From Actinernus sp. WN-2022 (taxonomy: Eukaryota; Cnidaria; Anthozoa; Actiniaria; Actinernidae): a stretch of DNA of 64,000 nucleotides. A program made the position numbers and the translations under genes. The first letter of the stretch is position 1. Each line of letters starts with the position of its first letter. Shown in pieces: positions 20,102 to 31,924 of this stretch. A model generated the notes under the pieces. The model searched no databases. It saw only the letters and a program-made list of their open reading frames with translations, and was not told the DNA's origin. The stretch spans positions 40,133,403 through 40,197,402 of the forward strand of contig JAOWCC010001634.1 of NCBI GenBank assembly GCA_030867875.1, in the 5' to 3' direction.

Positions 20102-21688
20102 GGGACCGATCGTTTATTACGAAAAGGGGAAAATGAAGGGAGGTAATTTTTGCTCTTAAGACCATTTGAGGTGGGTATAGTTTTGAGATAGGTACGGAGC
20201 CCTGTAAAAGCCACCCACAAACACAAATTTTATGAAAGAATATCGTGCGATACTGCTTTATTAACACGCGATAGTGTTTTAATATCGCGCGATACTGTTT
20301 TATTATCGCGCGATAGTGTTTTATTATCGCGCGATACTGTTTTTTTTATCGCGCGATAGTGTTTTAATATCGCGCGATAATGTGTTATTTTAAAATACGT
20401 ACATTACTTAGCTAGACAACATGGCGGCGAACACGCTACGTGATAATGCTCTTCTCCTTTATACGTTTCTCTTCCGACAACGAATTTGGCTTGACCTGAA
20501 TACTTACCGGCGATTCAAAATTATATTGAAAATAACAGGGATGCATTAGTCGAGATATACTAGCCATATAAATGCCATATGAAGTTGGGCCCTGGCCCCT
20601 GGTGCAAAATAATGCCTGCGCTTTACTGATCTGTCTCTCTTTCAGCTCCTTCAGGGGCAAGTGCCCTCAAAGCGTGTCTAACAGTTTCCTTGCTAATTAC
20701 TAGCGAATGGCTGTTCCTTAACAAGTGGTGCATCTGCCTATAGCCTAGACAGCTTCCACTTCCCTGTAGTTCCATTTCTATGGTGTCAGTAGTCCATCTG
20801 GACTACTGTAGTACTTTCTCCTTCGTAAATTGTTGCTTCTCAGAACACGTTCGCGTTTAAACTGGCGAAGTCTCATCTTGATGGCGTGATAAGTTAAAGA
20901 AAAGCGAGGATTTCCATGTAATTCAGGTTTAGATTAAAGTATTTCTCGACTAATGCATCCCTATTATTTTCAATATAATTTTGAATCGCCGGTAAGTATT
21001 CAGGTCAAGCCAAATTCGTTGTCGAAAGAGAAACATATAAAGGAGAAGTTCTAAGAGCATTATCACGTAGCGTGTTCGCCTCCATGTTGTCTAGCTAAGT
21101 AATGTACGTATTTTAAAATAACACATTATCGCGCGATATTAAAACACTATCGCGCGATAATAAAACTGTATCGTGCAATAGTAAAACGGTATCGCGCGAT
21201 AAAATATCGCGCGATAGTAACACTTTATCGCGCGATAGTAAAGCAGTATCGCGCGCCGATATTCTTTCATAAAATGTGTGTTTGTGGGTGGCCCTTACAG
21301 GCTCCGTGGAAATCAGAATAGGAGATAAATTTCTCATGCAGTCATATAATTTCAAGAACTTCAAAACAATAAAAACACAGAGAAGAAAAGCGAGCAGACA
21401 GGTAGCCCAAGACCAAGCAGTATCAAACGGTCAACGGTTATTCCACGTTTTTCGACTTAGCCTCGATATTGATGAAATTGTAACCTGGCAATAGTTTGGA
21501 TGAGTGGGACTGGTGCTTATTTTTTTTCAAGGGGAGGGGTGGGGGTAAATATTATATTCTCATGTCAGTTGGTTTAGAAAACAAAAAGTTTTGAGGGGGG
21601 TGCAAATTTTGTTAAACATTTTTTTCGGAAAAACACCGCCCCCCCCCCCCCCCCCCCCACCTGCGATATAATAAACGATCGGTCCCTT
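20102..21688. mobile_element. Outer element with AGGGACCGATCGTTTATTA inverted ends
   Basis: AGGGACCGATCGTTTATTA at 20102 and its reverse complement (TAATAAACGATCGGTCCCT at 21670-21688) bracket the foldback element inside. A poly-C run lies near the right end. No transposase is present, so it is probably a non-autonomous element that received a second insertion. Confidence 0.6.
20195..21307. mobile_element. Foldback element with arrays of a TATCGCGCGATA palindrome
   Basis: Inverted arms of about 350 bp (20195-20553 and 20945-21307) start ACGGAGCC(C)TGTAA and share GCCACCCACAAACACA. Each arm carries about eight 21-bp units built on the perfect palindrome TATCGCGCGATA, then TGGCGGCGAACACGCTACGT and ACTTACCGGCGATTCAAAAT. 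About 390 bp of unique sequence separates the arms. No ORF of note. Confidence 0.85.
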
Positions 21689-21855
21689 ATGAGAGTTTTC
21701 ACTAGATGCAATTCAAATTTGTTAAAAAAATATTCTTCTTCAGGCTTTGATAGATTTTGATGTCTAAGCCAATGAGGTGGATGATAGAAACAATACCACA
21801 ATTAGCACTTTCTGTATTCCTTGCCGTTGGACTGCCTTGTTCTTCGCCGGACTAT

Positions 21856-22106
21856 TCACTCTTCTTAATATTTATGCGCATATCTAATTCACTACTCGAA
21901 AACGAGGCTATCCCTGCATCGTGGATGCCGCAACGTACATCCAAGTTCGAAAGGACAATTCAGGATTTTTCCTTTTGTCTCCAACGCATAGAGGAACAGC
22001 AACTATTCCGTCCGCGACGCCATTTTGATTTCCAGCAATGCAACGATGCGGGGATAGCCTCGTTTTCGAGTAGCTAATTATATGCGCATAAATATTAAGA
22101 AGAGTC
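21856..22106. mobile_element. MITE with ~65-bp inverted ends
   Basis: ACTCTTCTTAATATTTATGC at the left is inverted at the right end. Arms also share ACTCGAAAACGAGGCTATCC. Confidence 0.85.
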
Positions 22107-22138
22107 AATTACTTAAACTATTGGTCCTTAACCCTGGA

Positions 22139-22355
22139 TAAGGTTGGATTTCCACTGTCGCGTTTTTCTCTATGTACGTAAACCGTACGTGAAAAGGGAA
22201 AAAAAAATGCTTTTTTTTCGCGCGAGGAAACCACTTTTCAAATTTCAAAACGTAAGTAAAAATAAATTACGAACTTTAAACGTGACAGTGGGTGTATTCT
22301 TGACGTATGTTTTACGTACAGAAAAGAAATACGCGACATTGGAAATCTACCTTAA
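22139..22355. mobile_element. MITE with TAAGGTxGATTTCC termini
   Basis: Left end GGATTTCCACTGTCGCGT; the reverse complement of the right end reads TAAGGTAGATTTCCAATGTC then GCGT. Arms share ACGTAAA/TACGT motifs. Confidence 0.8.
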
Positions 22356-22499
22356 CTAAGACCTGCTAAGACGTATTTCCTCTATTTTAGCCGGATAAAA
22401 AAGACTGGACTCGAAAGAAAAGGAGTAAGAGCTGAAAGCTATACAAGCTATTATCATACTTTACAAAAAATCATCCAATCAGATGTGTGTATTAAGTTC

Positions 22500-22900
22500 A
22501 CGTGCGAGCGCAATATTTTGCCATGAGCTGTTCACGCGTTCATTGATTGGAGGATTGTTTGTCCGGTATAATAAAACACTTATTGGATTCATCCTCGCTC
22601 AATATGGAAAATATTTAAGTCTCAACACCTTCGGTCTCGCACAATATTGAAGTGTCCACTTAATATTTTGCCATATTGGGCATTGGCCGAGGATGAATCC
22701 AATAGGGCAAAACGTTATGAGCTGTTCGAAATCTTGAAAAAGGCTCTGAGGTTCAAATACAAGTTTTTAGTAAACATTTTATAACTTGGTAAACTCACAG
22801 TGAATTATAAATTCAGATTACTTAAGCCTGTTAACATTTTAGGCTCAGCTGTAAAGTATTTTTTTTTTTCTGTCAGTTTTGACGGAAAACTGACTCGCGC
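22500..22900. repeat. Dispersed repeat, second copy at 58860-59090
   Basis: CAAAACGTTAT, AGGCTCTG, ACAAATACAAGTT-like, TTTATAACTTGGTAAACTCA, CAGTGAATT and AAGCCTGTTAA follow the same order at 58875-59030. The left part has its own inverted repeat (ATTGGATTCATCCTCG and complement). Confidence 0.65.
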
Positions 22901-22944
22901 GCTGGGCAAAAGCAATAAATCGTTCAATTAAAATCCCATGTTCT

Positions 22945-23126
22945 TATGCTTTCGCTATTATTACCTCCTCCGCAGGCAACTTGAATAAAAACCGAGAATT
23001 TGAATAAACCAGAAATTGGGCTTCCTGTAGAAAAACTAGAGAAAGAGAAAAGGGAGCCCAATTTCTGGTTTATTCAAATTCCCGGTTTTTATTGGAGTTG
23101 CCTGCGGAGGAGGCTATGCTTTCGCT
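22945..23126. mobile_element. Hairpin element flanked by a 12-bp direct repeat
   Basis: Arms of about 60 bp (22964-23113) begin CCTCCTCCGCAGGCAACT and include TTTGAATAAACCAGAAATTG. TATGCTTTCGCT stands just outside on the left (22945-22956) and again on the right (23115-23126). ATTATTA lies between the left direct repeat and the hairpin. Confidence 0.8.
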
Positions 23127-23481
23127 TGTGACACGAAAGTTCTCGGCACCAAGAAGCGCTTTTTACAACAACCGCCAGTTTTCTCGCAATCTGATTGCCT
23201 AATTTTCATATGCAATATTTTAACAGACGCGCGGCCGGCTTTCGTCTTGAAGTCGGCTTTGCAGAGATTTGTGTATTCACGTTGAGTACACATCTGATCC
23301 AAAAATCAAGAAAATCAGGATTTTAAAAGCATTTCATCACTGGGAAAAGTTAATCGGTAAGTCAAACTTCCTTGTCTGCATGGTGCCATTTGTAAGAATT
23401 TGGCTTTCTATCGAGTCGAACAAAGCATACATTTTCGGCGAATTTGTGATTGACTTTGTGACGAGTTCGACCCGGTGAGGG
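23127..23481. other. No gene recognised
   Basis: Short ORFs on both strands, none with a recognisable domain. Confidence 0.35.
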
Positions 23482-23937
23482 TATTTTGCAGAATGCAGAA
23501 TTCGGTCAGCGGAAATACCATGAACCGCGAGCCATGTGCTCTAAGTTGTGACGGCTTCGCCATTTTCGTGAAACTCGTTAGGCCTGTAATTTTTTAGCCC
23601 TAAAACCTCGTCGTTTACCTGGGAACTTATGTTCCCTGACTGCAGGTTTGGGTATGTTTTATGGTTTGGGTTAGAGTTTTAGTTAGTTTATATGGTCAGA
23701 GGATGGAGTCATTCCTGATTTAGTGATTTACAACTTTTTTAGAAACTGTAAGGCAGCAAAGAGTATTCTAACTAAGTGTAATCAACCACATTTCACATAG
23801 TATCACTGTAGATCTGTAGATACTATACTGTAGATACTATGTGAAAATGTGGTTCGCCAGGGAGGATCAACCACTGCACCATCGGAGAACCTACGGACCG
23901 CTGACCGAATTTTCTAATTTGCATTCTGCAAAGTTCG
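23482..23937. mobile_element. MITE with internal hairpin
   Basis: TTTTGCAGAATGCAGAATTC then GGTCAGCGG at the left is inverted at the right (CCGCTGACCGAATTTTC ... GCATTCTGCAAAG). The interior carries AACCACATTTCACATAGTAT and its inverted copy. Confidence 0.8.
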
Positions 23938-24327
23938 AGCGATTTTTTAGACCCCGTCCACACGTATCCGTTTTCGTAGCGTTTTCATATTGTTTCAGGT
24001 AATTAGACCATTGTTTTCTATTCCCTTGAGGACGGAGAACAATACAAAAACGACTTCGACAGGAAATAAAAAGTTGTTCGCGCTCTCCAAAGTTATTTAT
24101 AATTGCACAAATTGCACAAGGAATACTAAAATTTAATAAAACAAAATAAAAACAGGGTCGATTTTTTCACTTCATAGGCACTTTAAGTAGAAACAAACAG
24201 TTTAGAGTAGCTTTGATATTTTTTATAGAGTTCGGGAAGCATAAAGAAGTGTTTACGTTTTGGACTTTTCGACTCGAAGGTAGTTTGTATACACTCGTTT
24301 CAAGCTAAAAGTGTTTTGTTGTTGTAA

Positions 24328-24508
24328 AAAACAAATCGCATACATTTTTCCATTGTCCGTACTCTTATTCATCATAGAAATTACGCCATAAAATGTTCAA
24401 AACTTTGCAGTGATGCGCGAGTTGTTCCACTCACGTTTTGAGCATTTTATGACGTAATTTCTATGATCAGTAAGAGTACGGACTGGAAAACTGTATGCGA
24501 TTTGTTAA
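24328..24508. mobile_element. Foldback element, ~80-bp arms
   Basis: AACAAATCGCATACA at the left is inverted at the right. Arms share GTCCGTACTCTTA and CATAGAAATTACG.CATAAAATG. The flank 23938-24327 starts with CCCCGTCCACACGTATCCG, itself typical of a repeat end, and has no gene. Confidence 0.8.
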
Positions 24509-24629
24509 AATGGCATTATCGCTCAATGGTTTAGAGCAAAGCTCAATATAGCCTCAAGACGATCTATTTACGGGTTTCCCGTGCGTACAAAAGCAATAAA
24601 TCTTACAGTTAATTACATGTTCGTACTCT

Positions 24630-25389
24630 CGCTTATGAGGGCTTTCTGTGCGACAATATCTATACACCGATTACTCATCAGACTCGTCACTAGCTGTCAT
24701 AGTCAACGGGCTGGTTCGCAGAATGTGTACATGCGGAGCCTTTACATTGACCTCACGCAGGGGAGCACTCAAGGCTGTTCTTGCGTTAGGTGCATCGCAA
24801 ACTGCTACATTCCGAAAAACACGGTTGCACCTGATCAATGAAGAAGGGAGTCTGGTACAGGAGGTAAATCGGTCGTTACTGGGAGTACTTGATTACCACT
24901 AATTTCCCATCTACAGCCCTCTAACGACATGTCTGTGTCCTTCCCATTGCTTGACTTGAGGTACACTCGTAGGCTGTGACACCAGGCCGCTGCTGAGGTT
25001 GGAGGCAGCTTCTGGAACTGTATCTGTGAACTCTTGCTTGCAAGTTTCTAAGAGTATCGAGCCTTTCTGCTGGCTTTCTATTGAACAGGGACACCAGTGC
25101 ATTCTCATCAGCAGTAATAACATCACCCACAGCGGAATGAGAGCCGAACACTCTGGCTTGGTCTCTCAAGTACGGGGTATTGAGGAATTTTTCAGGTCCG
25201 TCGCCTTATCTATTCCGTACAGGCGGGAGGTGGTGTCACATCCGGTTATGGCGTGAAGAAATAGGATGTTTCTGCAAACATCCTCACCCAGCTGATCTTT
25301 CACTTTCTCCATGTTCCAGACTCGCGCCCCCTCGTGTTTTCCTTTAGCTCCAGCTTAAAGTAGCCGGTTACAGCCATCTTCGCGTATAT
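24630..25389 (-). pseudogene. C-terminal half of a multicopy mobile-element ORF (GCDTTS family)
   Basis: On the minus strand, in shifting frames: GARVWNMEKVKDQLGEDVCR, then ILFLHAITGCDTTSRLYGID, then VFGSHSAVGDVITADENALV and SLFNRKPAERLDTLRNLQAR. Near 24700 a cysteine-rich tail (RKNSLECSPA, GQCKGSACTHS) follows. The order HAITGCDTTS, ADENALVSL, LDTLR, Cys-rich tail is a combination I recall from a repeated, uncharacterised protein of cnidarian genomes; its function is unknown to me. Frameshifts and stops make this a relic. The N-terminal half lies on the same strand at 38936-39556, exactly where a 13.5-kb segment separates them. Confidence 0.7.
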
Positions 25390-25399
25390 CCCTTCCAAA

Positions 25400-25700
25400 A
25401 TGTACCCACATTTGCGTGTATGCACGCATACATGCACCTCATTTGCATGCATGCGTTTGCATGTATTGTGCATGCATGCATATACCCTGCATACATGCAA
25501 TCACAAAGTGCATGTATGCATCACATGTGCATGCATGTACTGCATGCATGCATATACACTGTATGCATGCAATCACAAAGTACATGCATGCATCACATGT
25601 GCATGCATGGACTGCATGCATGCATATACACTGTATGCATGCAATCACAAAGTGATGTACAAAGTGATGTACAGTACATGCATGCGGGCAACCAGTGCAT
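25400..25700. repeat. ATGCATGC-rich satellite (left)
   Basis: Units of about 65-70 bp contain CATGCATGCATATACACTGT, ATGCATGCAATCACAAAGT and CATCACATGTGCATGCATG. Alternating ATGCAT palindromes keep all frames open on both strands, so ORFs here are not evidence of genes. Confidence 0.85.
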
Positions 25701-26184
25701 GAAGCCTTCATTCCTAAGTTCTTACAATCCGAGAGACTTAAATGAATTACAATCATTATATTATTTACTATACTGTAAATGCTATATTAACCGCCCAGCA
25801 CCTAATAAGCGCCTCGTCTCTGCTAAGTAATGATCCGACTGAATAAGAAACATTATAGGCTAAAACGCATTCTAAACTATTTTGTCATTTTCCAAACTAT
25901 ATTTTTCTGCAAAACGTCGATAATTATCATGTCTTTTAGGAGACTTTTTTTAAAGCCTATGACAAATAATCTATTTTACTCGTTATGTCCATAATGTCTA
26001 CGAAATATTGCAAATGTAATTGCAAAATGCATGGTTTGTCTGTTTTTACTATGAAAATAAGAAGTTGGACATTGCAGAGTAAGTGAAAATCCCTGAATAT
26101 AAGAATCAATGACACCAGGAATTGCATGATCTTTAAAATCTGGAGTGATCCACTTTATTTCAAATCAAAGTTTACACAATTAGC

Positions 26185-26490
26185 TGAAATTCAGAGTACC
26201 CAACTTGCCTGCTCTGAAATTCAGAGTAGCCAACTTGACTGCTCTGAAATTCAGAGTAGCCAACTTGCCTGCTCTGAATTGGAAATTCAGAGTAGCCAAC
26301 TTGACTGCTCTGAAATTCAGAGTAGCCAACTTGCCTGCTCTGAAATTCAGAGTAGCCAACTTGCCTACTCTGAAATTCAGAGTATCCAACTTGCTTGCTC
26401 TGAAATTCAGAGTATCCAACTTGCATGCTATGAAATTCAGATTACCCAACTTGCCTGCTATGAAATTCAGAGTATCCAATGTTTTCCTAA
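26185..26490 (-). repeat. 30-bp minisatellite A, left array (~10 units)
   Basis: Unit: CAACTTGCCTGCTCTGAAAT then TCAGAGTAGC, with the palindromic core CTCTGAAATTCAGAG. Because the period is a multiple of 3, ORFs run through it on both strands; they are artefacts. Confidence 0.9.
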
Positions 26491-27600
26491 ACAGGTTTTA
26501 TCTAGGCTGATCTCGAAGCTTTTTTACATTCAAGTGATCATTCTAGCTGTCCGTTTACTTGAAATCCGCTCAACATTTTTGAGATTCTTCAGCTAAAAAT
26601 GACCGTTTTTTTTCTGTGTAATATAAGACACTGATTATTTTACATGGACTGCAGCGTGAACTCTTCGAAAGCTTAAATTTGCATGTCAGCTTGCTCTCGT
26701 ATTCTCCTACTTCTCTGCTTTACATGATACAGCAACAATTCATTCTTTCTGAAAAGAGAATATATACGTTTATACACTTTATACATTAATAACAGGCATT
26801 TAATCGAGCCAGAAAGACGACAGAAACTGCAGTATACACCTCAACTGTATTCAGAAACTGCAGTATACACCTCAACTGTATTCAATTAAGAATTTCAATT
26901 ATGTAGTGTTCTAATTCTAGCATAACCACAGGTAACGACAGGAAACCAACGACAGCATTGACGTGAAACACCTCCCTACCCGAAGGAATTTAACTGTAAA
27001 CTTTAAATGTATTTGCTAAATGCTTGATAAAATTCTGCAGTTAAGCCAATAATTGGCCTATGCAATTATGTGATTTGCCTGGACAGTAAACCGCATTTTC
27101 GGTTTATGTTGATGAACATAAATATAAATGAGAACACATTTACTTTTACTCTATTTCACTACCGAGTTAAATGTGTCCCAGAGATAACACACGAAAATAA
27201 ACGTCCCGAAGTGAATAATAATTTTGCTAAGGCAAAATTTCTATTGAGAATCACTCTAAATTCAAACATTTTTGAACGGCCCTTGACTGCGGTAGCAGTC
27301 TTCTTCAACCTAGCTGGAATCGCGAGGTATTTCAGTGTTTTCTACAAATTCTCTCGATGCTATATTATTATAGCCGACTGCGGATCGCGGTAGCAGTACA
27401 ACCTAGCATGGCGGGGTATTCTATACTCTAGCCGTGGTTAATAATTTTGACATTGCACGAGACTCATAGTCATAGAATTACATTTGAATTTCTTATGTTC
27501 ACATCCCGATTGAAGTAACTGCTATTTTGAGATACGTACCTATACGACTTTTGGTTTTGCTTTGGTTTAGTTTTTGAGATAACTATATAAAACCGGTGAA
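26491..27600. other. No gene recognised
   Basis: Contains a 33-bp direct duplication at about 26821-26885 (CAGAAACTGCAGTATACACC) and a partial duplication near 27290-27410 (GCGGTAGCAGT). Otherwise AT-rich. Confidence 0.4.
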
Positions 27601-28680
27601 GATTAGCTATAGCTAACGGCCGGTGTGTATACGATGGCTCACGTACCACGGTACAGTGGAAGTAATCTTGATCTAAATTATACATGCATTCTTATGAGTA
27701 ATTTGAAATATACAAATGATGTGTATATCACTGTCATACCTTCAACGAGCATGTAATTCTGAATATTCCTACAACGAACAAGGCTTGTGTGGATGGGCGC
27801 TAAAACAAATCAGTAGGACTCCAAACGACGCCGTTGCAAACGACACTTCTAAAATTATTATTCAGTTTTGTGTCAAATTTCGTGTGCCTTCTAGTTTGTG
27901 ATCCGATTGGTTAAATTTGACACTTCCGGCGCGCTTTGCGGGATATTCAATCCAATTGTAAGATGTTTTCACGTGCAAATGGTGTTGAAACGGCAAGTAA
28001 GTAAGTAATTATTACTCGGCTTGTACGTGCCTTTTAATTTAAAACAACACATGCTCTGATTGATTAAAGTTGACACTTCGCCGGTAGCAGATTTGCCATT
28101 GTACTTTATATTAGCGCGCACCTCGGAATTTCATTTCGTATGTGATCAGTCGCGCCCAGACAACAGAAATATTATTCGCCGTAAAACGTCTTTTCCGGTT
28201 CTGGTTCTCTGACCATCTTGTATTAAACTTTCATCCGATTTCAATTGCATGAGTGCTCCTTGAATAACATTTGAATTAAAAGTTTGCCTGAGTTGATGGC
28301 ACCAGACTTTCTGTCGCCTAACACGTACATGTAATATATCCGACTACGCGCGAAGTGTCAATTTTAACCAATCACAAACTAAAAGGCACGAAATTTGAAT
28401 ATTGGCGCAAAACTGAATAATAATTTTAGAAGTGTCGGTTGCAACGGCGTCGTTTGGAGTCCTACTGCTTCGTTTTACTTGATATCCACACAAGCCTTGT
28501 TCATCGTAGGAATCTTCAGTATTCCACGCTCATTCGAGAGGTAAGTATTCGTAGCAGTGTAAAACATAACATATAAGTCAGATTGCAAATTACTTGTAAT
28601 TATAAGAATGCGTATATAATTTAGATGAAGATTATACTACTTCCACAGCGGCTTGTGAGTTGCTTTTTATTCGTATCTGG
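27600..28680. mobile_element. Element with long (~300-bp) inverted repeats
   Basis: Left and right arms share, in inverted order, CAGTGGAAGTA, ATCTAAATTATA, GCATTCTTAT, ATTCCTAC, AACAAGGCTTGTGTGGAT, GTAGGACTCCAAACGACG and TTTGTGATCCGATTGGTTAA. Arms are about 85-90% similar. No transposase. A diverged relative lies at about 30900-31240. Confidence 0.75.
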
Positions 28681-29865
28681 ACCTGTTTTATCTGAGAAAC
28701 AAACCGAGTCACGACATGCTTCAAGCACCAATTCTAAAAGTACGCACGTTGTGTTTTGGCTTTCAAAATAACAGTCAATCGGGGGTCCTCGTTCGGAGCC
28801 CCTCGTTCATCTCAGCAGTCTCCAAATGGCGTTGCTGTAGAACTGTTTCGTCTGGTCTCCGATATCAACTGAAGAAGTTAAAAATGTCGATATCGCTCAT
28901 AAGCCACAATTTACTGACTTTATTCCTGCACAAATCCGCAGTGATTGGTTAAAGAAAGGATTCGTTTAATCTGAGAAACGACAAATACTCCAATTAAGCC
29001 GTGAAACTAACTGCCACCACGGGCGCTAGCAGAGAAAAAAATCACGCGTGTCCTGAGTCGCTTCGGCGAGGGAAATTAGGTAGATTTTTGACAAACACAA
29101 GTGAAATTTATCCATAATTAGTCTAATTTCATGAGTCACACATTAATATGATAGAGGGCAAATTATGATGCAGAAAAAATATTTTTAAGTGTGAAATTAA
29201 ATTACGCGTGAAAGTTCAAGATAAAATTAGGAAGTTCCTAATTTGTCCTATGGTATTATAAGCATAACCGTGAAACTAACTTGAAACTTGATTTTTTACT
29301 CTTATATTTACAAAGTGCATAAAAGTGAACATTCTCTCAGTTTCAGAAAGCTTGAGCTGTTCCTGTAAAACAGAGGAGGAGGAGGAGAATGCAAAAGCAA
29401 GCTGACATACATGTACATACAAGGTTTTGGAAGCGTCAGTCCATATAAATAATGACCGTCTTACGCAGAACAGGGTCAATTTTTGTAGCTTAATCGATCA
29501 GCTTGAGAATATCAAACATCAACGATATAGCTTGAAATGTCAATTTGTACGTAACAGATTGAGTCAACCGAATCTCAAAACAATTGAGACTTAAAGTTCA
29601 CGGCATAGCTGAAACGATCATTTTAACACGTTCCAAAATAGAGTGCGATATTCCAAAGTTTAAATAATTGGGACAAATGGTTTTAAAACAGCCAACTTTT
29701 TACACACACAGATTAAATTCAGTAGTATTTTGTGCTTTCCAACAAACGTTTACTTCTATCCTTTACTACTAGTAATATTACAATGGAATCAAGTGGCATG
29801 TAACATAATTATTTTGCTTTCCTCAGATTTTCATCTATTATGCCACCATCATCCTTCTTTCCCTG
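28681..29865. other. No gene recognised
   Basis: Low-complexity and AT-rich stretches. Short ORFs have no recognisable domain. Confidence 0.35.
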
Positions 29866-30100
29866 TGTGTTCGGTAATTACCAAACTCAGACCTGCGTGT
29901 TCGGTAATTACCAGACTAAGACCTCAGTCCTGTGTGTTCGGTAATTACCTGACTCAGAGCTGTGTGTTTGGTAATTACCAAACTCAGTCCTGCGTGTTCG
30001 GTAATTACCAGAGTCAGAGCTGTGTGTTCGGTAATTACCAGACTCAGACCTTTGTGTTCGGTAATTATCAAACTCGGACCTGTGTTTTGGTAAAATACCA
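29866..30100 (+). repeat. 30-bp minisatellite B, first array (~8 units)
   Basis: Unit: GTGTTCGGTAATTACCAGAC then TCAGACCT, with the perfect palindrome GGTAATTACC at its core. The larger array at 31925 is the same unit in the opposite orientation. Confidence 0.9.
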
Positions 30101-30494
30101 AACAATTTGCAATGAGATACGTTGTTGAAGCTTGTGAATGAAAGCAGTAAAATTGCTGGACGTTTTTAATCTCTGTGGTATATGAATTATGAAGAAAGGT
30201 TGGACTCCGAAAGGTTTTCCTTTACTCTTGATGAATCAACTTCTTGCTCAGTCTTGTAATCCATTAAACTCATGGGACTGTACGGTTACACTCGCGGTTA
30301 TTGTTTTGGTTGTTCAGTAATAATGCTGATAATGTTCCTTCGAATTAACTTTGACAGTTGGCGCTGACACTCAACACAACATATCGCAGGAATCTTCACA
30401 ATATCTCTCACTGATACGTGATTTACCGGTAGAATTTGTCGTAGAAACATCATCAAGCATATGTTCTGTCTGTTGGCTTTAGTAAGCGTGTACC

Positions 30495-30790
30495 TCTAGT
30501 TGTAAAGCGGCGAATTAAAGTCGAAGGGGAGTCACGCTCTAAGATCCGACAGAAACATCATTCCCTGGAATACGTTTTCGCGTTATTGTTCTCTGGCCAT
30601 GTTTAAACCTTTAGTTGTAAAGCGGCGTGTTAAAGACGAAGTCGGATCGGCGGCTGGGCAATGCATAGGGGAGTCACGTAGACGGCTGGCCGGGATATCA
30701 GCAGCAGAGTCACGCTCTAAGACCACAGAAACATCATTCCCTCTGGAATACTGTTTCGCATTATTGTTCTCTGGCCATATGATAAATATT
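30495..30790. repeat. Imperfect tandem duplication (~100 and ~170 bp)
   Basis: CTAGTTGTAAAGCGGCG ... GAGTCACGCTCTAAGA ... ACATCATTCCCT ... GGAATAC ... TTATTGTTCTCTGGCCAT occurs twice. The second copy has about 60 bp of extra sequence in the middle. The reading frame is similar in both (PLVVKRR ... LEYVFALLFSGH) but no known family is evident. Confidence 0.7.
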
Positions 30791-30899
30791 GCTTTCGGTT
30801 GTTCAGGGTCCGGGGAGGTTTATAAGCATAGGTTGCCTTCTTGAATACAATTTGAATATCCACAGTTTGCCCGAATATGGCTCCAGAACGTCACATGTA

Positions 30900-31240
30900 G
30901 ATGTGAAAACACCTCACAGCCGAAATTTAATATCCGCTGATGCGAAGTGTCAACTTTAACCAATCGGATCACGGACTAGTGTTATTGGAAGCGCGCAAAA
31001 TTTGAATACTAACAAAAGACAGATCTACCGTGAATAACATTTCAGGTTCATGGCGGCATTTTCTGATCGCCATTTGCTTCTTATAAACCTTGGTCTTCAT
31101 AGGATTCGTCAGATTGCATACACGCATTGAAGGTACGTTTTCGTAGTTTTTGCCCTATGACAGAGATTTGAGGTTGCAAATTACTTAGAGGAAAGCGGTA
31201 TAATTTAGTTCAACTGTACCGCGGTGTAAGGTCACTGAAC
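30900..31240. repeat. Diverged half copy of the 27.6-28.7 kb element
   Basis: GCGAAGTGTCAACTTTAACC, AATCGGATCAC, AAATTTGAATA, GGTTGCAAATTACTT and GGTATAATTTAG follow the order of the right arm at 28345-28630. Confidence 0.55.
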
Positions 31241-31378
31241 CGCCGTGGTGTGAGTTCATTGCATTCGTATAATCAACGGTTATCTACAAGAAAGCAAGGA
31301 AAAGCAACTGAAGTCTGACGATATATTTCGAGGACCGATCATGATCAGTTGGATATACGTAGGATATTGTAGTTCCGA

Positions 31379-31401
31379 ATATATATATATATATATATAT
31401 A
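31379..31401. repeat. AT dinucleotide microsatellite
   Basis: About eleven AT repeats. Confidence 0.9.
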
Positions 31402-31924
31402 ACTCAATCAAGGTACGAGACTGGAGTGAGAATTAAAAAAAAAATATTCAACTAAATCCTGACGATTCTCGATGCGATTGTTTGCCTGCTTTTCACGTAC
31501 GTTCTCCGTGCAAAATGTTGACTCATGAGTTGAATGCTAGCTAGCACTTCATGACATTTGAATTACTTGTAGAGCAGCTTAAATTTCCCTGCTAAGCCAA
31601 GACAGGGAGGGGTCTCCGGGGAGGTCTCTCTCTGTCTTAGTAGTAAACCAAGACGGAGAGACTTCTGCTAAGCCTGCGTTGTCTGTGGTAATTTTCAGAC
31701 TAATTTTTCAGTCCGTCCGTATCTAAGTTTTCATCCCGTCACCTAATATATCAAATATTAATGCATCAATTTGGTCTTCCTGTGAGTGCAGCAGAGATGT
31801 CTGAATTCAAGTTTAGATTCTCATGCATGTTGTGAGTGCAACAAAAATTTGAAGTAGCGTTATTAATTAGCAAAGTGATTGTTCGTATACAGTCAAAACT
31901 TTGTCACAAGTCTGAGTTTCGTAA

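Noticed and set aside
20280..20400. CRISPR array
   Set aside because: Regular spacing, but 'spacers' are a constant few bases and the repeats are inside inverted arms of a eukaryotic foldback element.
25400..25830. ORFs rich in Met, His, Ala and Cys
   Set aside because: Product of ATGCAT-rich satellite, open on both strands.
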